Assembly (NCBI GenBank): GCA_947371715.1
Contig: CANBQQ010000048.1
Span: 1 to 11,851, forward strand
Reading direction: 5' to 3'
Length of the DNA stretch: 11,851 bases
From: Flavipsychrobacter stenotrophus
Lineage (GTDB): Bacteria > Bacteroidota > Bacteroidia > Chitinophagales > Chitinophagaceae
Under the pieces are notes generated by a model, which did not search any database, was not told where the DNA came from, and worked only from the letters and a program-made list of their open reading frames with translations. This document shows positions 1 to 7,670 of this stretch, one piece after another. Every line of letters starts with the position of its first letter. Position 1 is the first letter of the stretch. The position numbers and the translations under genes are program-made.

Positions 1-129
1 CTCAATGAAGGCTTGCAACGCGACTATTATTGTGTAGAAGATGAAAGCGGAGCACGGTATTGGATATTCAGAGCAGGCCACTACGGTATCGACGATCCCC
101 AATGGTTCATTCATGGTTTTTTTGTGTAA
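1..129 (+). CDS. imuB: ImuB-like Y-family polymerase homologue, C-terminal fragment
   Basis: Only the last 42 codons are present; the frame is open from base 1 to TAA at 127-129. The visible tail includes RDYYCVEDESGARYWIFRAG and ends WFIHGFFV. A tail of the type RDYY-VEDE-GRRYWLFRDG-WFLHGLFA is characteristic of ImuB, the catalytically inactive Y-family polymerase that connects DnaE2 to the beta clamp during damage-induced mutagenesis. The next gene downstream on the same strand is dnaE2, the usual partner, which supports the call. The N-terminus, including any polymerase core, clamp-binding motif and imuA upstream, lies outside the window, so it cannot be seen whether the gene is intact. 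The identification comes from a short tail plus context: good, but not certain. Confidence 0.77.
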   Translation, partial: LNEGLQRDYYCVEDESGARYWIFRAGHYGIDDPQWFIHGFFV

Positions 130-399
130 GCTGGCAATCGATATAGAAAAGAAGCACTGAACGGGAGACATACATAGCAGGGTTTTAACCCAATGCCATC
201 TTGTTAAAGCACTTATAACATGTCATGATGCTGAAGGCATCAGATGTCTACAGCAAAATCAAATAGTTAATGGAGGTCGATGCCGAAAATATCGGATGTC
301 TGATTAAGTAAAATTCTCTTAACTGAATGACTTTGGGTTTTACTCCTGAACAAAAATGATAACAACAATCCAGACTAAAAACAATTGACACAATAACCC
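130..399 (+). other. imuB-dnaE2 intergenic spacer, no gene seen
   Basis: These 270 bp separate the imuB stop from the dnaE2 start. No long open frame is present. A weak GGGT-ttta-ACCC hairpin lies at 180-191 and has no T-tract. A box one base off the TAnnTTTG consensus, TGACTTTG at 328-335, could be a weak promoter for dnaE2 but has no clear upstream TTG. A GGAGG at 272-276 precedes a seven-codon frame (280-303), which is probably accidental. No operator is recognised. Confidence 0.5.
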
Positions 400-3300
400 A
401 TGAGCTATACAGAACTACAGGTAACAACCAATTTCAGCTTTTTACGCGGAGGTTCACATCCCGAAGAGATGGTGGAGCAGGCAGCGGCATTGGGGTATAA
501 AAAAATTGCGATCACTGACCATAATACACTGGCCGGCATAGTACGCGCCCATGTGGCGGCAAAGGCCAAAGACATGCAGATCATACCTGCATGCTGCCTC
601 GACCTGCTCGATGGCCCCGGCCTGTTGGCCTACCCTACAGATAAAGATGCATATGCCCGGCTTTCTGCACTCCTTTCCTTAGGTAACCTACGCGCAGAAA
701 AAGGGGAATGTCATTTGTACAAGGCCGATGTATATGAACATGCCCAAGGCATTAAGTTCATTGCCATACCTCCACGCGGGCTCAATGCAGCTTTTGAATT
801 GGAAAATGAATTTAAAACTGCGCTTAAAGAATATCGGCAGCATCTGGGTACAGAGCTCTATCTGGGAGCTATAAGATCCTACCAGGCAAATGACAGTAAA
901 AAGCTATACAGGCTCTCTCAATTATCAGAGCAATTAGATATACCCCTCATAGCTACCAACGATGTGCATTACCACAATCCCGAGCGCCGCTCATTGCAGG
1001 ATGTCATTACCTGTATTCGGGAGAAGTGCACCATAAACAATGCGGGCTTCAGGCTCTACCCCAATGCAGAACGTTTCCTGAAACCAATATCTGAAATGCA
1101 ACGCCTTTTCAGGCAATACCCCGATGCCATAGAACGAACACAGGAAATTGCCAATGCATGTACCTTTTCTTTATCTAGTCTGGAGTATGTATATCCCGAG
1201 GAGATAACAAGTGAGGGAAGAACACCGCAAGAAGAACTAGTGCACCTTACCTGGCAGGGAGCAAATGAAGCATACAAAAATAACATACCTGAAAACATTA
1301 AAACAACAATCCAATACGAATTGGACTTCATGGCGCGAAAGAACTATGCAGCCTATTTCCTTACAGTGTATGATTTTGTGAAATTTGCCCGCAACAGGGG
1401 CATACTCTGTCAGGGCCGCGGCTCTGCCGCCAATTCTGTTGTTTGTTTTTGCCTGGGTATAACTTCTGTAAATCCTTCCAAATTCAAATTATTGTTTGCC
1501 CGCTTCATGTCTGATGCCCGCGATGAGCCACCCGATATTGATGTTGATTTTGAGCATGAACGCAGGGAAGAGGTAATACAGTATATCTACGAGAAGTATG
1601 GCAGAGACAGAGCCGCTATAGTGGCTACCGTTACACAACTACACTTCAAGGGTGCCGTGCGCGATGTAGCCAAGGCTATGGGCCTATCTGTAGATGCCGT
1701 AAATAAGTTATCGGCATCGGCATGGGAACTGACGGAACAGTGGGTAGATGGAAAGAATACCACATCAGAAGGTTTTGATGCCAATGATCCGCACCTGATG
1801 AAGGTGATACAACTTACTCGTCAGTTCATTGGGTTCCCGCGCCAGTTGGGGCAGCATACCGGTGGCTTTGTCATTACCAGAGGCAAGCTCTCCGACCTAT
1901 GCCCCATAATGAATGCACGTATGGAAAACCGTACTTGCATAGAGTGGAATAAAGACGACATAGAAGCACTGGGCTTTCTGAAGGTTGATGTATTGGCATT
2001 GGGCATGCTTACCTGCATCAGAAAAGGATTTGATCTGGCTAAACAACACTACGGACTTAACCTCACACTGGCCAACATACCTCAGGATGATGCCGCAGTT
2101 TATGAGATGATCTGTCATGCCGATACTATCGGTGTTTTCCAGATTGAAAGCCGTGCACAAATGTCTATGCTGCCCAGGCTGAAGCCAAGGTGCTTTTATG
2201 ATCTGGTAATTGAGGTGGCTATAGTCAGGCCAGGGCCCATACAAGGAGATATGGTACACCCATACCTGCGCCGACGCGATGGTATAGAACCTGTTGAATA
2301 TCCTTCAAAAGAGCTGGAAGAAATATTGGGACGCACCTTAGGTGTACCTCTCTTTCAGGAACAGGCTATGGAGATTGCTATTGTAGCAGCAAGTTTCACC
2401 CCTGCGGAAGCAGATGGGCTGCGCCGGGCAATGGCTACATTTAAAGCTAAGGGCAAAGTAAGTGACTGGCATAAAAAACTGGTTAGTGGCATGATGGCCA
2501 AAGGTTATACCGAGGAGTTTGCCAACCGGGTATTTAAACAACTGGAGGGCTTTGGTAGTTACGGCTTCCCCGAAAGCCACGCCGCCAGCTTTGCGCTACT
2601 TGTTTATGTTTCTTCCTGGATCAAGTGTTATTACCCCGATGTGTTTGCCGCATCATTACTCAACAGTATGCCTATGGGCTTCTATCAGCCCGCACAGATA
2701 GTAATAGACGCGCGCAAACACGGTGTAGAGGTACAGCCGGTAGATATCAATTACTCCGATTGGGATAATTTGCTGGAAGAAAAGGTTGGCAAGTATTGTC
2801 CTATGCGACTCGGATTCAGGCAAGTGAGAGGATTAAAGCAAGAAGACATGTTACTGCTGGTAGCTGCCCGCAAAGAGCATTTTACAAACATTCATTCACT
2901 CCGTGATGCAGGAGTACCGCAGGAAGCTCTGGAAAAACTGGCTGATGCTGATGCATTCCGATCTATTGGGCTGGACCGCAGGCAGGCACTCTGGCAGGTA
3001 TCGGCACTTACAGACAGGCCAAGTGGTATGTACACCGGGCAGGCATCAGAAAACATGCTGGAGCAACAAATACAATTACCCGAAATGATGTTATCTGAAC
3101 ATGTTGTACAAGATTATGGTGCCACTTCCTTATCACTAAAAGCGCACCCGGTTAGTTTTGTCCGCGACAAATTATTGATGTTGCAAGTTACATCAACAGC
3201 ACAACTAGCCAACCTGAAAGATGGAACAACCGTAAAAGTAGCAGGTATGATATTGGTGAGGCAGCGACCGGGCACTGCCAGTGGAATTTGCTTTATCACT

Positions 3301-3624
3301 ATTGAAGATGAATCAGGGACAGCCAATCTGGTCGTTTTTCAGAAGCTGTTTGAAAAGTACCGCAAAGAGATATTAAGATCCCGGCTACTGATGGTAGAAG
3401 GAAAAATACAAAAGGAAGGTGGGGTAATACATGTAGTGGTGAAACGCTGCTCAGATATATCGGGGTTATTAAAACAATTAACACATATAGAACAGGAGAA
3501 CAGAAATGTACAAACAGTTTTAAAATCTGATGAAGGAGATATGGGGGACTATAAGAGCAAAGATTCAAGGGGCCCCAAGGTAGTGCAGCCCGACATATTT
3601 CATGGAGGCAGGAATTTCAGATAA
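400..3624 (+). CDS. dnaE2: Error-prone DNA polymerase DnaE2 (C-family, alpha subunit type)
   Basis: At 1074 aa this has the normal length for DnaE2, a C-family polymerase that lacks proofreading and copies damaged templates together with ImuA and ImuB. The N-terminal PHP domain spans roughly residues 3-210 and opens with NFSFLRGGSHPEE, typical of DnaE2 rather than replicative DnaE. The polymerase core contains QGRGSAANSVV (338-348) and PDIDVDF with catalytic Asp379 and Asp381. The third catalytic Asp is Asp530 in FLKVDVLALG. GSYGFPESHAASFA (719-732) lies in the later part of the catalytic region. A C-terminal OB fold covers about 942-1020, and the protein ends RNFR, resembling other DnaE2 tails. 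The ATG at 400 directly precedes the conserved N-terminus. The leader is A-rich without a Shine-Dalgarno site, as usual in Bacteroidota. Upstream imuB supports an SOS-mutagenesis role; no SOS box is recognisable. Confidence 0.96.
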   Translation: MSYTELQVTTNFSFLRGGSHPEEMVEQAAALGYKKIAITDHNTLAGIVRAHVAAKAKDMQIIPACCLDLLDGPGLLAYPTDKDAYARLSALLSLGNLRAEKGECHLYKADVYEHAQGIKFIAIPPRGLNAAFELENEFKTALKEYRQHLGTELYLGAIRSYQANDSKKLYRLSQLSEQLDIPLIATNDVHYHNPERRSLQDVITCIREKCTINNAGFRLYPNAERFLKPISEMQRLFRQYPDAIERTQEIANACTFSLSSLEYVYPEEITSEGRTPQEELVHLTWQGANEAYKNNIPENIKTTIQYELDFMARKNYAAYFLTVYDFVKFARNRGILCQGRGSAANSVVCFCLGITSVNPSKFKLLFARFMSDARDEPPDIDVDFEHERREEVIQYIYEKYGRDRAAIVATVTQLHFKGAVRDVAKAMGLSVDAVNKLSASAWELTEQWVDGKNTTSEGFDANDPHLMKVIQLTRQFIGFPRQLGQHTGGFVITRGKLSDLCPIMNARMENRTCIEWNKDDIEALGFLKVDVLALGMLTCIRKGFDLAKQHYGLNLTLANIPQDDAAVYEMICHADTIGVFQIESRAQMSMLPRLKPRCFYDLVIEVAIVRPGPIQGDMVHPYLRRRDGIEPVEYPSKELEEILGRTLGVPLFQEQAMEIAIVAASFTPAEADGLRRAMATFKAKGKVSDWHKKLVSGMMAKGYTEEFANRVFKQLEGFGSYGFPESHAASFALLVYVSSWIKCYYPDVFAASLLNSMPMGFYQPAQIVIDARKHGVEVQPVDINYSDWDNLLEEKVGKYCPMRLGFRQVRGLKQEDMLLLVAARKEHFTNIHSLRDAGVPQEALEKLADADAFRSIGLDRRQALWQVSALTDRPSGMYTGQASENMLEQQIQLPEMMLSEHVVQDYGATSLSLKAHPVSFVRDKLLMLQVTSTAQLANLKDGTTVKVAGMILVRQRPGTASGICFITIEDESGTANLVVFQKLFEKYRKEILRSRLLMVEGKIQKEGGVIHVVVKRCSDISGLLKQLTHIEQENRNVQTVLKSDEGDMGDYKSKDSRGPKVVQPDIFHGGRNFR

Positions 3625-3631
3625 TACACAA

Positions 3632-3667
3632 AAACAGGCCGCCTCTTATGACAGAGACGGCCTGTTT
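3632..3667. terminator. Bidirectional hairpin terminator between dnaE2 and rnr
   Basis: Two 15-nt arms (3632-3646 and 3653-3667) enclose a 6-nt loop. They pair at every position except one, which is a C-A mismatch in plus-strand RNA but a G-U wobble in minus-strand RNA. The minus-strand transcript then runs into a TTTTTGTG stretch, so the hairpin fits best as the rnr terminator. It lies 21 bp beyond the rnr stop and 7 bp beyond the dnaE2 stop, and probably serves both convergent genes. Confidence 0.85.
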
Positions 3668-3687
3668 AAAATTATAGATTAACACAA

Positions 3688-5820
3688 CTACTTCTTTTTA
3701 TTCTTCCTGTCTATCCTTCCCGCGGCACCTTTTTTACCACCACCGCCACCTGGGCGGCTCGGTTGCGGTCGGCCAGATTGTGGCCTGCCCGATGATGGTC
3801 CGCGGCCTGCATCCCCTCTTCCGGGGCGACTGGCTGCTGCATACTTAGAACGGGTAATACCGGGCATCTCCATAATGGTGAAATCTATCTGGCGTTTATC
3901 CAGATTGGCAGATACTACTTTTATCATCACCTTATCACCCATTGCAAAACGCAGATTGGTACTGCGCCCCACCAATGCATATTCATTCTCTACAAAAAGG
4001 AAATCATCAAACTCCGCAAGGTCATTAGAAGATACCATACCCTCACACTTGTGCGCTACCGTCTCTGCCCAGAAACCATATTGGCTCACGCCGCTGATCA
4101 CTGCTTCAAAGTCCTCACCCACATAGTCCTGCATGTATTCCACCTGCTTGTACTTGTTGGCACTGCGTTCGCAATCCATAGCCCTGCGCTCCTGGTCACT
4201 GCAATGCGAGCATTGCACCTCGAGATCCTTTATTGGCTCTATTTTGTTCTCCAGGCACTGCTGCAAAATACGGTGCACCAGCACATCCGGGTAACGGCGT
4301 ATTGGCGATGTAAAATGGCAATAGTCTTCAAAACCAAGTCCGTAGTGACCAATATTCTCAGTTGTATATATTGCCTTAGACATGGTACGTATACCCAACT
4401 GCTCAAGAACATGTTGCTCAGGTTTACCCTGTACGGCCTCCAACATGCTATTAAATGATTTAGCTACCGCCTCAATACTGCTGAAATCGAATTTGATACC
4501 AAAACGACCGGCATATAATGCAAACATCTTCAGCTTATCCTGATCCGGCTCGTCGTGGATACGATACGGGAACGGTACAGGCTTGTCCTTAAATGTAATG
4601 CCGGACACATATTCCGCGACCGACCTATTAGCCAGTAGCATCAGCTCTTCAATAAGCTTATGAGCTTCCTTACTTTCTTTAATAACAATACCTATTGGCT
4701 TGCCGTTTTCATCCAGCTTAAACCTGATTTCCTGCGACGAGAAGTTAATAGCACCTGCCTTAAAACGGTCTGCACGCAGACTCTGTGCTATACCATTGAG
4801 TATATGTATCACTTCTTTATGGTCACCTTCTGCTCCTTCTATGATCTCCTGCACATCTTCATAGCTGAATCTGCGATCAGAGTGGATGACCGTCTTACCT
4901 AACCAGGTATCTCTTACTGCTCCCTTACCATTGATCTGGAATATTGCAGAGAAGGTATATTTATCTTCATTAGGACGAAGCGAGCACAATTCATTACTCA
5001 GTCGCTCCGGCAACATCGGCAATACCCTATCAGGCAGGTACACACTGGTTGCTCTTTTATAAGCTTCCTTATCCAGTGCCGATCCGGCCTCTATAAAGTG
5101 ACTCACATCTGCAATGTGCACGCCTACTTCAAACCAACCATCTTCAAGTGGTTTGAAAGATATAGCATCATCAAAGTCCTTAGCATCAACAGGATCTATC
5201 GTCATTGTAAGAATACCTCGCATATCTCTGCGCTTGGCTATCTCATCCTTATCTATAGTTTCAGAATACCTTGCGGCATCTTCCAGTACTTCATCAGGAA
5301 ATGTAAGCGGGAATCCGTTTTCAGTAAGAATAGATTGCATCGCAATCTCATTCATAGACTCATTGGTCAGTATGCTGGTTATCTCCCCTACCGGGTTCTT
5401 AGCCTTTCCGTTCCAGTCAGTTACTTTAGCAATAGCCTTATCCCCTTCCTTAGCACCGTTAAGGCCCGAAAGTGGTATGAATATATCTACCGGCATTCTT
5501 TCGCTGTCCGGTATCAGAAAGCCAAAATGCTCATGAACCTGCACTCTGCCACTAAACTCAGATTGTTTGCGGTGAATGACCTTAGTTATTGTCCCTTCTT
5601 GTCTTTTGTTATTGTCTGCGTAGCCGTGGACCTCTACCGTAACTGTATCCCCGTTCAGGGCATTACCCATGTGCTCTCGCTTTACTATGATGTCTTTTGC
5701 CTGGCCGTCAACCACCACAAAACCCATACCTCCTCGTGAAATTTCCAGTTTTCCTGTATAAGAGCTTTTGCTTGAATTGTTGTCTTTGTTGTTCTTTTTT
5801 GGATTTGTTCTTTTATTCAT
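3688..5820 (-). CDS. rnr: Ribonuclease R (RNB-family 3'-5' exoribonuclease)
   Basis: This 710-aa protein is a processive 3'-5' exoribonuclease that degrades structured RNA, including rRNA and mRNA decay intermediates, in the cytoplasm. Two cold-shock-type OB domains lie at about 21-85 and 86-150. The RNB catalytic domain spans about 200-525. Its metal-binding motif TIDPVDAKDFDDA holds Asp209, Asp215, Asp217 and Asp218, matching the four RNase II/R aspartates. HFTSPIRRYPDVLVHR at 502-517 is the signature near the RNB C-terminus. An S1 domain follows at about 568-650, then a basic Gly/Arg/Pro/Lys-rich tail (657-710). The protein is shorter than the E. coli enzyme (813 aa) because the N-terminal helix-turn-helix extension is absent, which is common in Bacteroidota. 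The start is ATG at 5818-5820 with an A/T-rich leader. It is convergent with dnaE2 and appears monocistronic within the window. Confidence 0.96.
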   Translation of the reverse strand: MNKRTNPKKNNKDNNSSKSSYTGKLEISRGGMGFVVVDGQAKDIIVKREHMGNALNGDTVTVEVHGYADNNKRQEGTITKVIHRKQSEFSGRVQVHEHFGFLIPDSERMPVDIFIPLSGLNGAKEGDKAIAKVTDWNGKAKNPVGEITSILTNESMNEIAMQSILTENGFPLTFPDEVLEDAARYSETIDKDEIAKRRDMRGILTMTIDPVDAKDFDDAISFKPLEDGWFEVGVHIADVSHFIEAGSALDKEAYKRATSVYLPDRVLPMLPERLSNELCSLRPNEDKYTFSAIFQINGKGAVRDTWLGKTVIHSDRRFSYEDVQEIIEGAEGDHKEVIHILNGIAQSLRADRFKAGAINFSSQEIRFKLDENGKPIGIVIKESKEAHKLIEELMLLANRSVAEYVSGITFKDKPVPFPYRIHDEPDQDKLKMFALYAGRFGIKFDFSSIEAVAKSFNSMLEAVQGKPEQHVLEQLGIRTMSKAIYTTENIGHYGLGFEDYCHFTSPIRRYPDVLVHRILQQCLENKIEPIKDLEVQCSHCSDQERRAMDCERSANKYKQVEYMQDYVGEDFEAVISGVSQYGFWAETVAHKCEGMVSSNDLAEFDDFLFVENEYALVGRSTNLRFAMGDKVMIKVVSANLDKRQIDFTIMEMPGITRSKYAAASRPGRGDAGRGPSSGRPQSGRPQPSRPGGGGGKKGAAGRIDRKNKKK

Positions 5821-5857
5821 TAATTTAATTTAGTGTAGATGACCATATTATTGCCAC

Positions 5858-5889
5858 CAAGTTTAGTGATTATCTATTTTTTAATGCAA
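5858..5889 (-). promoter_or_regulatory. Putative rnr promoter (Bacteroidota type)
   Basis: Read on the minus strand, TTG (5889-5887) is followed after 21 nt by TAAACTTG (5865-5858). This is one base off the Bacteroidota -7 consensus TAnnTTTG, with spacing inside the reported 17-23 range. It would give a 5' leader of about 30 nt before the rnr ATG. The call rests on motif position alone, and A/T-rich DNA yields chance matches. Confidence 0.4.
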
Positions 5890-5952
5890 GGCGCAAAATC
5901 TGCGAATAATGGATTATTTAAAGACTTGTGCTACAAAGCAGAAATGAAATAG

Positions 5953-5997
5953 AATTAGTGAAAATTGGTTATATTTATTTTATTGTCTTCACTAATT
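5953..5997. repeat. Perfect 10-bp inverted repeat, 25-nt spacer
   Basis: AATTAGTGAA at 5953-5962 is matched by its exact reverse complement TTCACTAATT at 5988-5997. The spacer is A/T-rich. It lies about 130 bp upstream of the rnr start and could be an operator pair or a hairpin in a longer leader; no regulator family is recognised. In DNA this A/T-rich a chance match is possible. Confidence 0.5.
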
Positions 5998-6134
5998 ATA
6001 CTAAAGATAACAAAAAAATTGTTTAATACGCTAATAGCCCATTAGCTCTATGATATATTTAACAATTTGGCAATCTTCCAAAATCCGCTGCCCCCCGTCG
6101 ATAGCTTTTGCAATTTCACGTGTTTACTCTATTT

Positions 6135-6157
6135 TTTTTGAGTTTTTAACTCAAAAA
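6135..6157. repeat. Perfect 10-bp palindromic hairpin, 3-nt loop
   Basis: TTTTTGAGTT (6135-6144) and AACTCAAAAA (6148-6157) pair perfectly around a TTT loop. It lies about 105 bp upstream of the -7 box of the TlpA-like gene. The tight spacing resembles a dimeric-repressor operator or a compact RNA hairpin. As a terminator it has no suitable upstream gene. Confidence 0.5.
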
Positions 6158-6240
6158 CGAATTAGATATATCCATAACTAATAGCTGTCATTAACAAATT
6201 TAAATAGCTGAAAAACGCCTCTGAATCAAACTTTAAACAT

Positions 6241-6267
6241 TTGTTGACGTTTCACTTATTATTTTTG
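6241..6267 (+). promoter_or_regulatory. Promoter of the TlpA-like lipoprotein gene
   Basis: TATTTTTG at 6260-6267 matches the Bacteroidota -7 element TAnnTTTG exactly. A TTG (6241-6243, part of TTTG from 6240) lies 16 nt upstream, one base shorter than the reported 17-23 spacing. Transcription would begin near 6273, leaving a leader of roughly 40 nt before the ATG at 6317. This placement also argues against the GTG at 6272 as the translation start. Confidence 0.55.
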
Positions 6268-6316
6268 AAATGTGGAAAAGATATGCGCGACAGATTTTAA
6301 TGCTAAAAGTCACTGG

Positions 6317-7453
6317 ATGAAATATAAACATTTACTATTCTTTTTTATTGTTTCGGGATTTTTTGCATCATGCGGTAGTGGTAGCCGTAAGTTCACTATT
6401 GCCGGTAGCATTACCGGAATGCCTGAACAAACAGTGATTTTGGAACAGCTTAATGCCAACGATGTCATCACTATTGTCGACTCTCAGCGTTCCGATAATA
6501 AGGGTAATTTCGAGATCGCAGGCGTATCACCTGAACCGGGCTTATACAGGTTGCATTTCGCAAAAAACAAATTCATCCTACTGTCTATTGATAAAGGAAG
6601 TATTAAAATAAATGGCGACTGGAATACCATTGAGAACTACAACGTAACTGGTTCTGCAAGTTCAGAAAGCCTTAAGAAATTCATCGTATCTATTAGGGAA
6701 CACCTCCGCGATATCAATACCATGACTATGGTTATTGATACCCTTCAGGCTAAGGGCAATGATAGTTTGCTGCAGGTTGCAAAAAAAGAATTTCAGGACG
6801 TTCAGTTCAATTTCACGGAGTATGTAGAAATCTATGCTGATACTACCAAGTCTGAGCCGAACGCTGTGTTTGCTGCACGTATGCTCAATGCAAATACTGA
6901 ATTCAATTATCTGGAAACATTTGCACAGAGCCTGGGTCGCAAATACCCGGGTACTAAAATGACCAAAGATTATGCTGAGTACTATGCTAAATTAGATCTC
7001 AGATCTCATCAGCAAAAAGCAGAACCTGGTCGTATTGACGTTGGTGCAATGGCTCCTGATATCAAGCTGCAAACACTTGATGGCAAAGAAGCATCATTGT
7101 CTTCACTAAGAGGTAAATTCGTATTGCTCGATTTCTGGGCTTCCTGGTGCCGCCCTTGCCGTGCAGAAAACCCCAATGTAGTTGCTGCATACAATAAATA
7201 CAAGGATAAGAATTTCACCATCTTCAGCGTATCACTCGATAACCAGAAAGATAAGTGGGAGCAGGCTGTTAAAGATGACGGACTTACATGGACTCAGGTA
7301 AGCGATCTGAAAGGCTGGAGCTCTGATGCCGCTCGTATGTACGGTGTACAATCCATCCCATTCAACTACCTCATTGACCCTAACGGCAAGATAGTAGCAC
7401 GCGATCTCCGCGGAGAACAACTGGAGATAATCCTTAAGCAAACGATCAAGTAA
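6317..7453 (+). CDS. TlpA-like thioredoxin-fold lipoprotein with DUF4369-type N-terminus
   Basis: The product is a predicted thiol-disulfide oxidoreductase anchored to the envelope, 378 aa from ATG 6317. Residues 1-19, MKYKHLLFFFIVSGFFASC, form a lipoprotein signal peptide with lipobox FASC and lipidated Cys19. A beta-rich DUF4369-type domain follows (about 25-115), then a helical linker. A TlpA/AhpC-TSA-like thioredoxin domain occupies about 242-378, with WCRPC giving redox Cys278 and Cys281, and the cis-proline loop SIPFNYLID at Pro348. The frame also opens at GTG 6272, which would add 15 residues ahead of the signal peptide. I reject that start because it overlaps the inferred transcription start and spoils the signal peptide. 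Family members act in the periplasm on protein disulfides or in cytochrome c maturation; the substrate is unknown here. The gene is monocistronic, divergent from rnr, and ends at a hairpin. Confidence 0.92.
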   Translation: MKYKHLLFFFIVSGFFASCGSGSRKFTIAGSITGMPEQTVILEQLNANDVITIVDSQRSDNKGNFEIAGVSPEPGLYRLHFAKNKFILLSIDKGSIKINGDWNTIENYNVTGSASSESLKKFIVSIREHLRDINTMTMVIDTLQAKGNDSLLQVAKKEFQDVQFNFTEYVEIYADTTKSEPNAVFAARMLNANTEFNYLETFAQSLGRKYPGTKMTKDYAEYYAKLDLRSHQQKAEPGRIDVGAMAPDIKLQTLDGKEASLSSLRGKFVLLDFWASWCRPCRAENPNVVAAYNKYKDKNFTIFSVSLDNQKDKWEQAVKDDGLTWTQVSDLKGWSSDAARMYGVQSIPFNYLIDPNGKIVARDLRGEQLEIILKQTIK

Positions 7454-7469
7454 AATCACTGATATTCTC

Positions 7470-7506
7470 AATAGTAAAGGGCGGCAAATTGCTGCCCTTT
7501 ACTATT
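7470..7506 (+). terminator. Hairpin terminator after the TlpA-like gene
   Basis: Two 16-nt arms (7470-7485 and 7491-7506) enclose the 5-nt loop AAATT. Pairing is complete in plus-strand RNA with one G-U wobble; in minus-strand RNA that position becomes an A-C mismatch. It begins 17 bp after the stop codon. The U-rich tail is short, so efficiency is uncertain. It may also stop transcripts of the convergent receptor operon. Confidence 0.8.
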
Positions 7507-7670
7507 TCTGACCGTTAATGACTTTTGATTATAAACGATCTTATCCGGGACTTACTTCCAGTCGTTCCACCTGTTCTGCACTCCCTTGTAAGGACCATAA
7601 CGAAACTGATTATCATAATTCCCTATTAACAAATAACCTTACCTCTTTAATTGCTTGAAGCAAATACTTA
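7507..7670. other. Convergent intergenic region, no confident gene
   Basis: This spacer lies between the TlpA-like terminator and the DUF4249 stop. No strong terminator of its own is seen for the minus-strand operon. A 27-codon minus-strand open frame (7638-7552) ends with a peptide rich in Trp, Tyr and Arg that looks protein-like, but it has no ATG and no recognised family. Confidence 0.4.

Larger units (their letters stand above)
5890..6240. other. A/T-rich divergent intergenic region without genes
   Basis: No credible coding frame is present on either strand between the rnr leader and the promoter of the TlpA-like gene. The stretch is strongly A/T-rich and holds two perfect 10-bp inverted repeats, listed separately. 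It is longer than needed for two simple promoters. No tRNA, riboswitch or known small RNA is recognised, but an unannotated sRNA cannot be excluded. Confidence 0.5.

Noticed and set aside
270..312. Mini-frames after GGAGG: 13 codons from ATG 270 and 7 codons from ATG 280
   Set aside because: Bacteroidota rarely use Shine-Dalgarno sites, the frames are tiny, and nothing suggests conservation; probably coincidence.
328..335. TGACTTTG as a dnaE2 promoter -7 box
   Set aside because: One mismatch at the conserved TA and no TTG at the right distance upstream; too weak to annotate as a promoter.
1897..2259. Minus-strand 120-codon frame within dnaE2
   Set aside because: Antisense to a conserved polymerase region, no family resemblance, no leader of its own.
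5098..5739. Plus-strand 213-codon open frame inside rnr
   Set aside because: It lies antisense to conserved RNase R sequence, and its translation is Tyr/Ser/His-rich with no recognisable domain; it is a shadow of the coding strand.
6195..6230. TAAATTTG on the minus strand with TTTG upstream, as a distal rnr promoter
   Set aside because: The -7 box is perfect, but the spacing of 24 nt is outside the usual range and it lies about 375 bp from rnr; the box at 5858-5865 fits better.
7519..7659. Plus-strand 46-codon frame after the TlpA-like terminator
   Set aside because: It has an ATG but no protein-like features or promoter, and it lies beyond a terminator; treated as chance.
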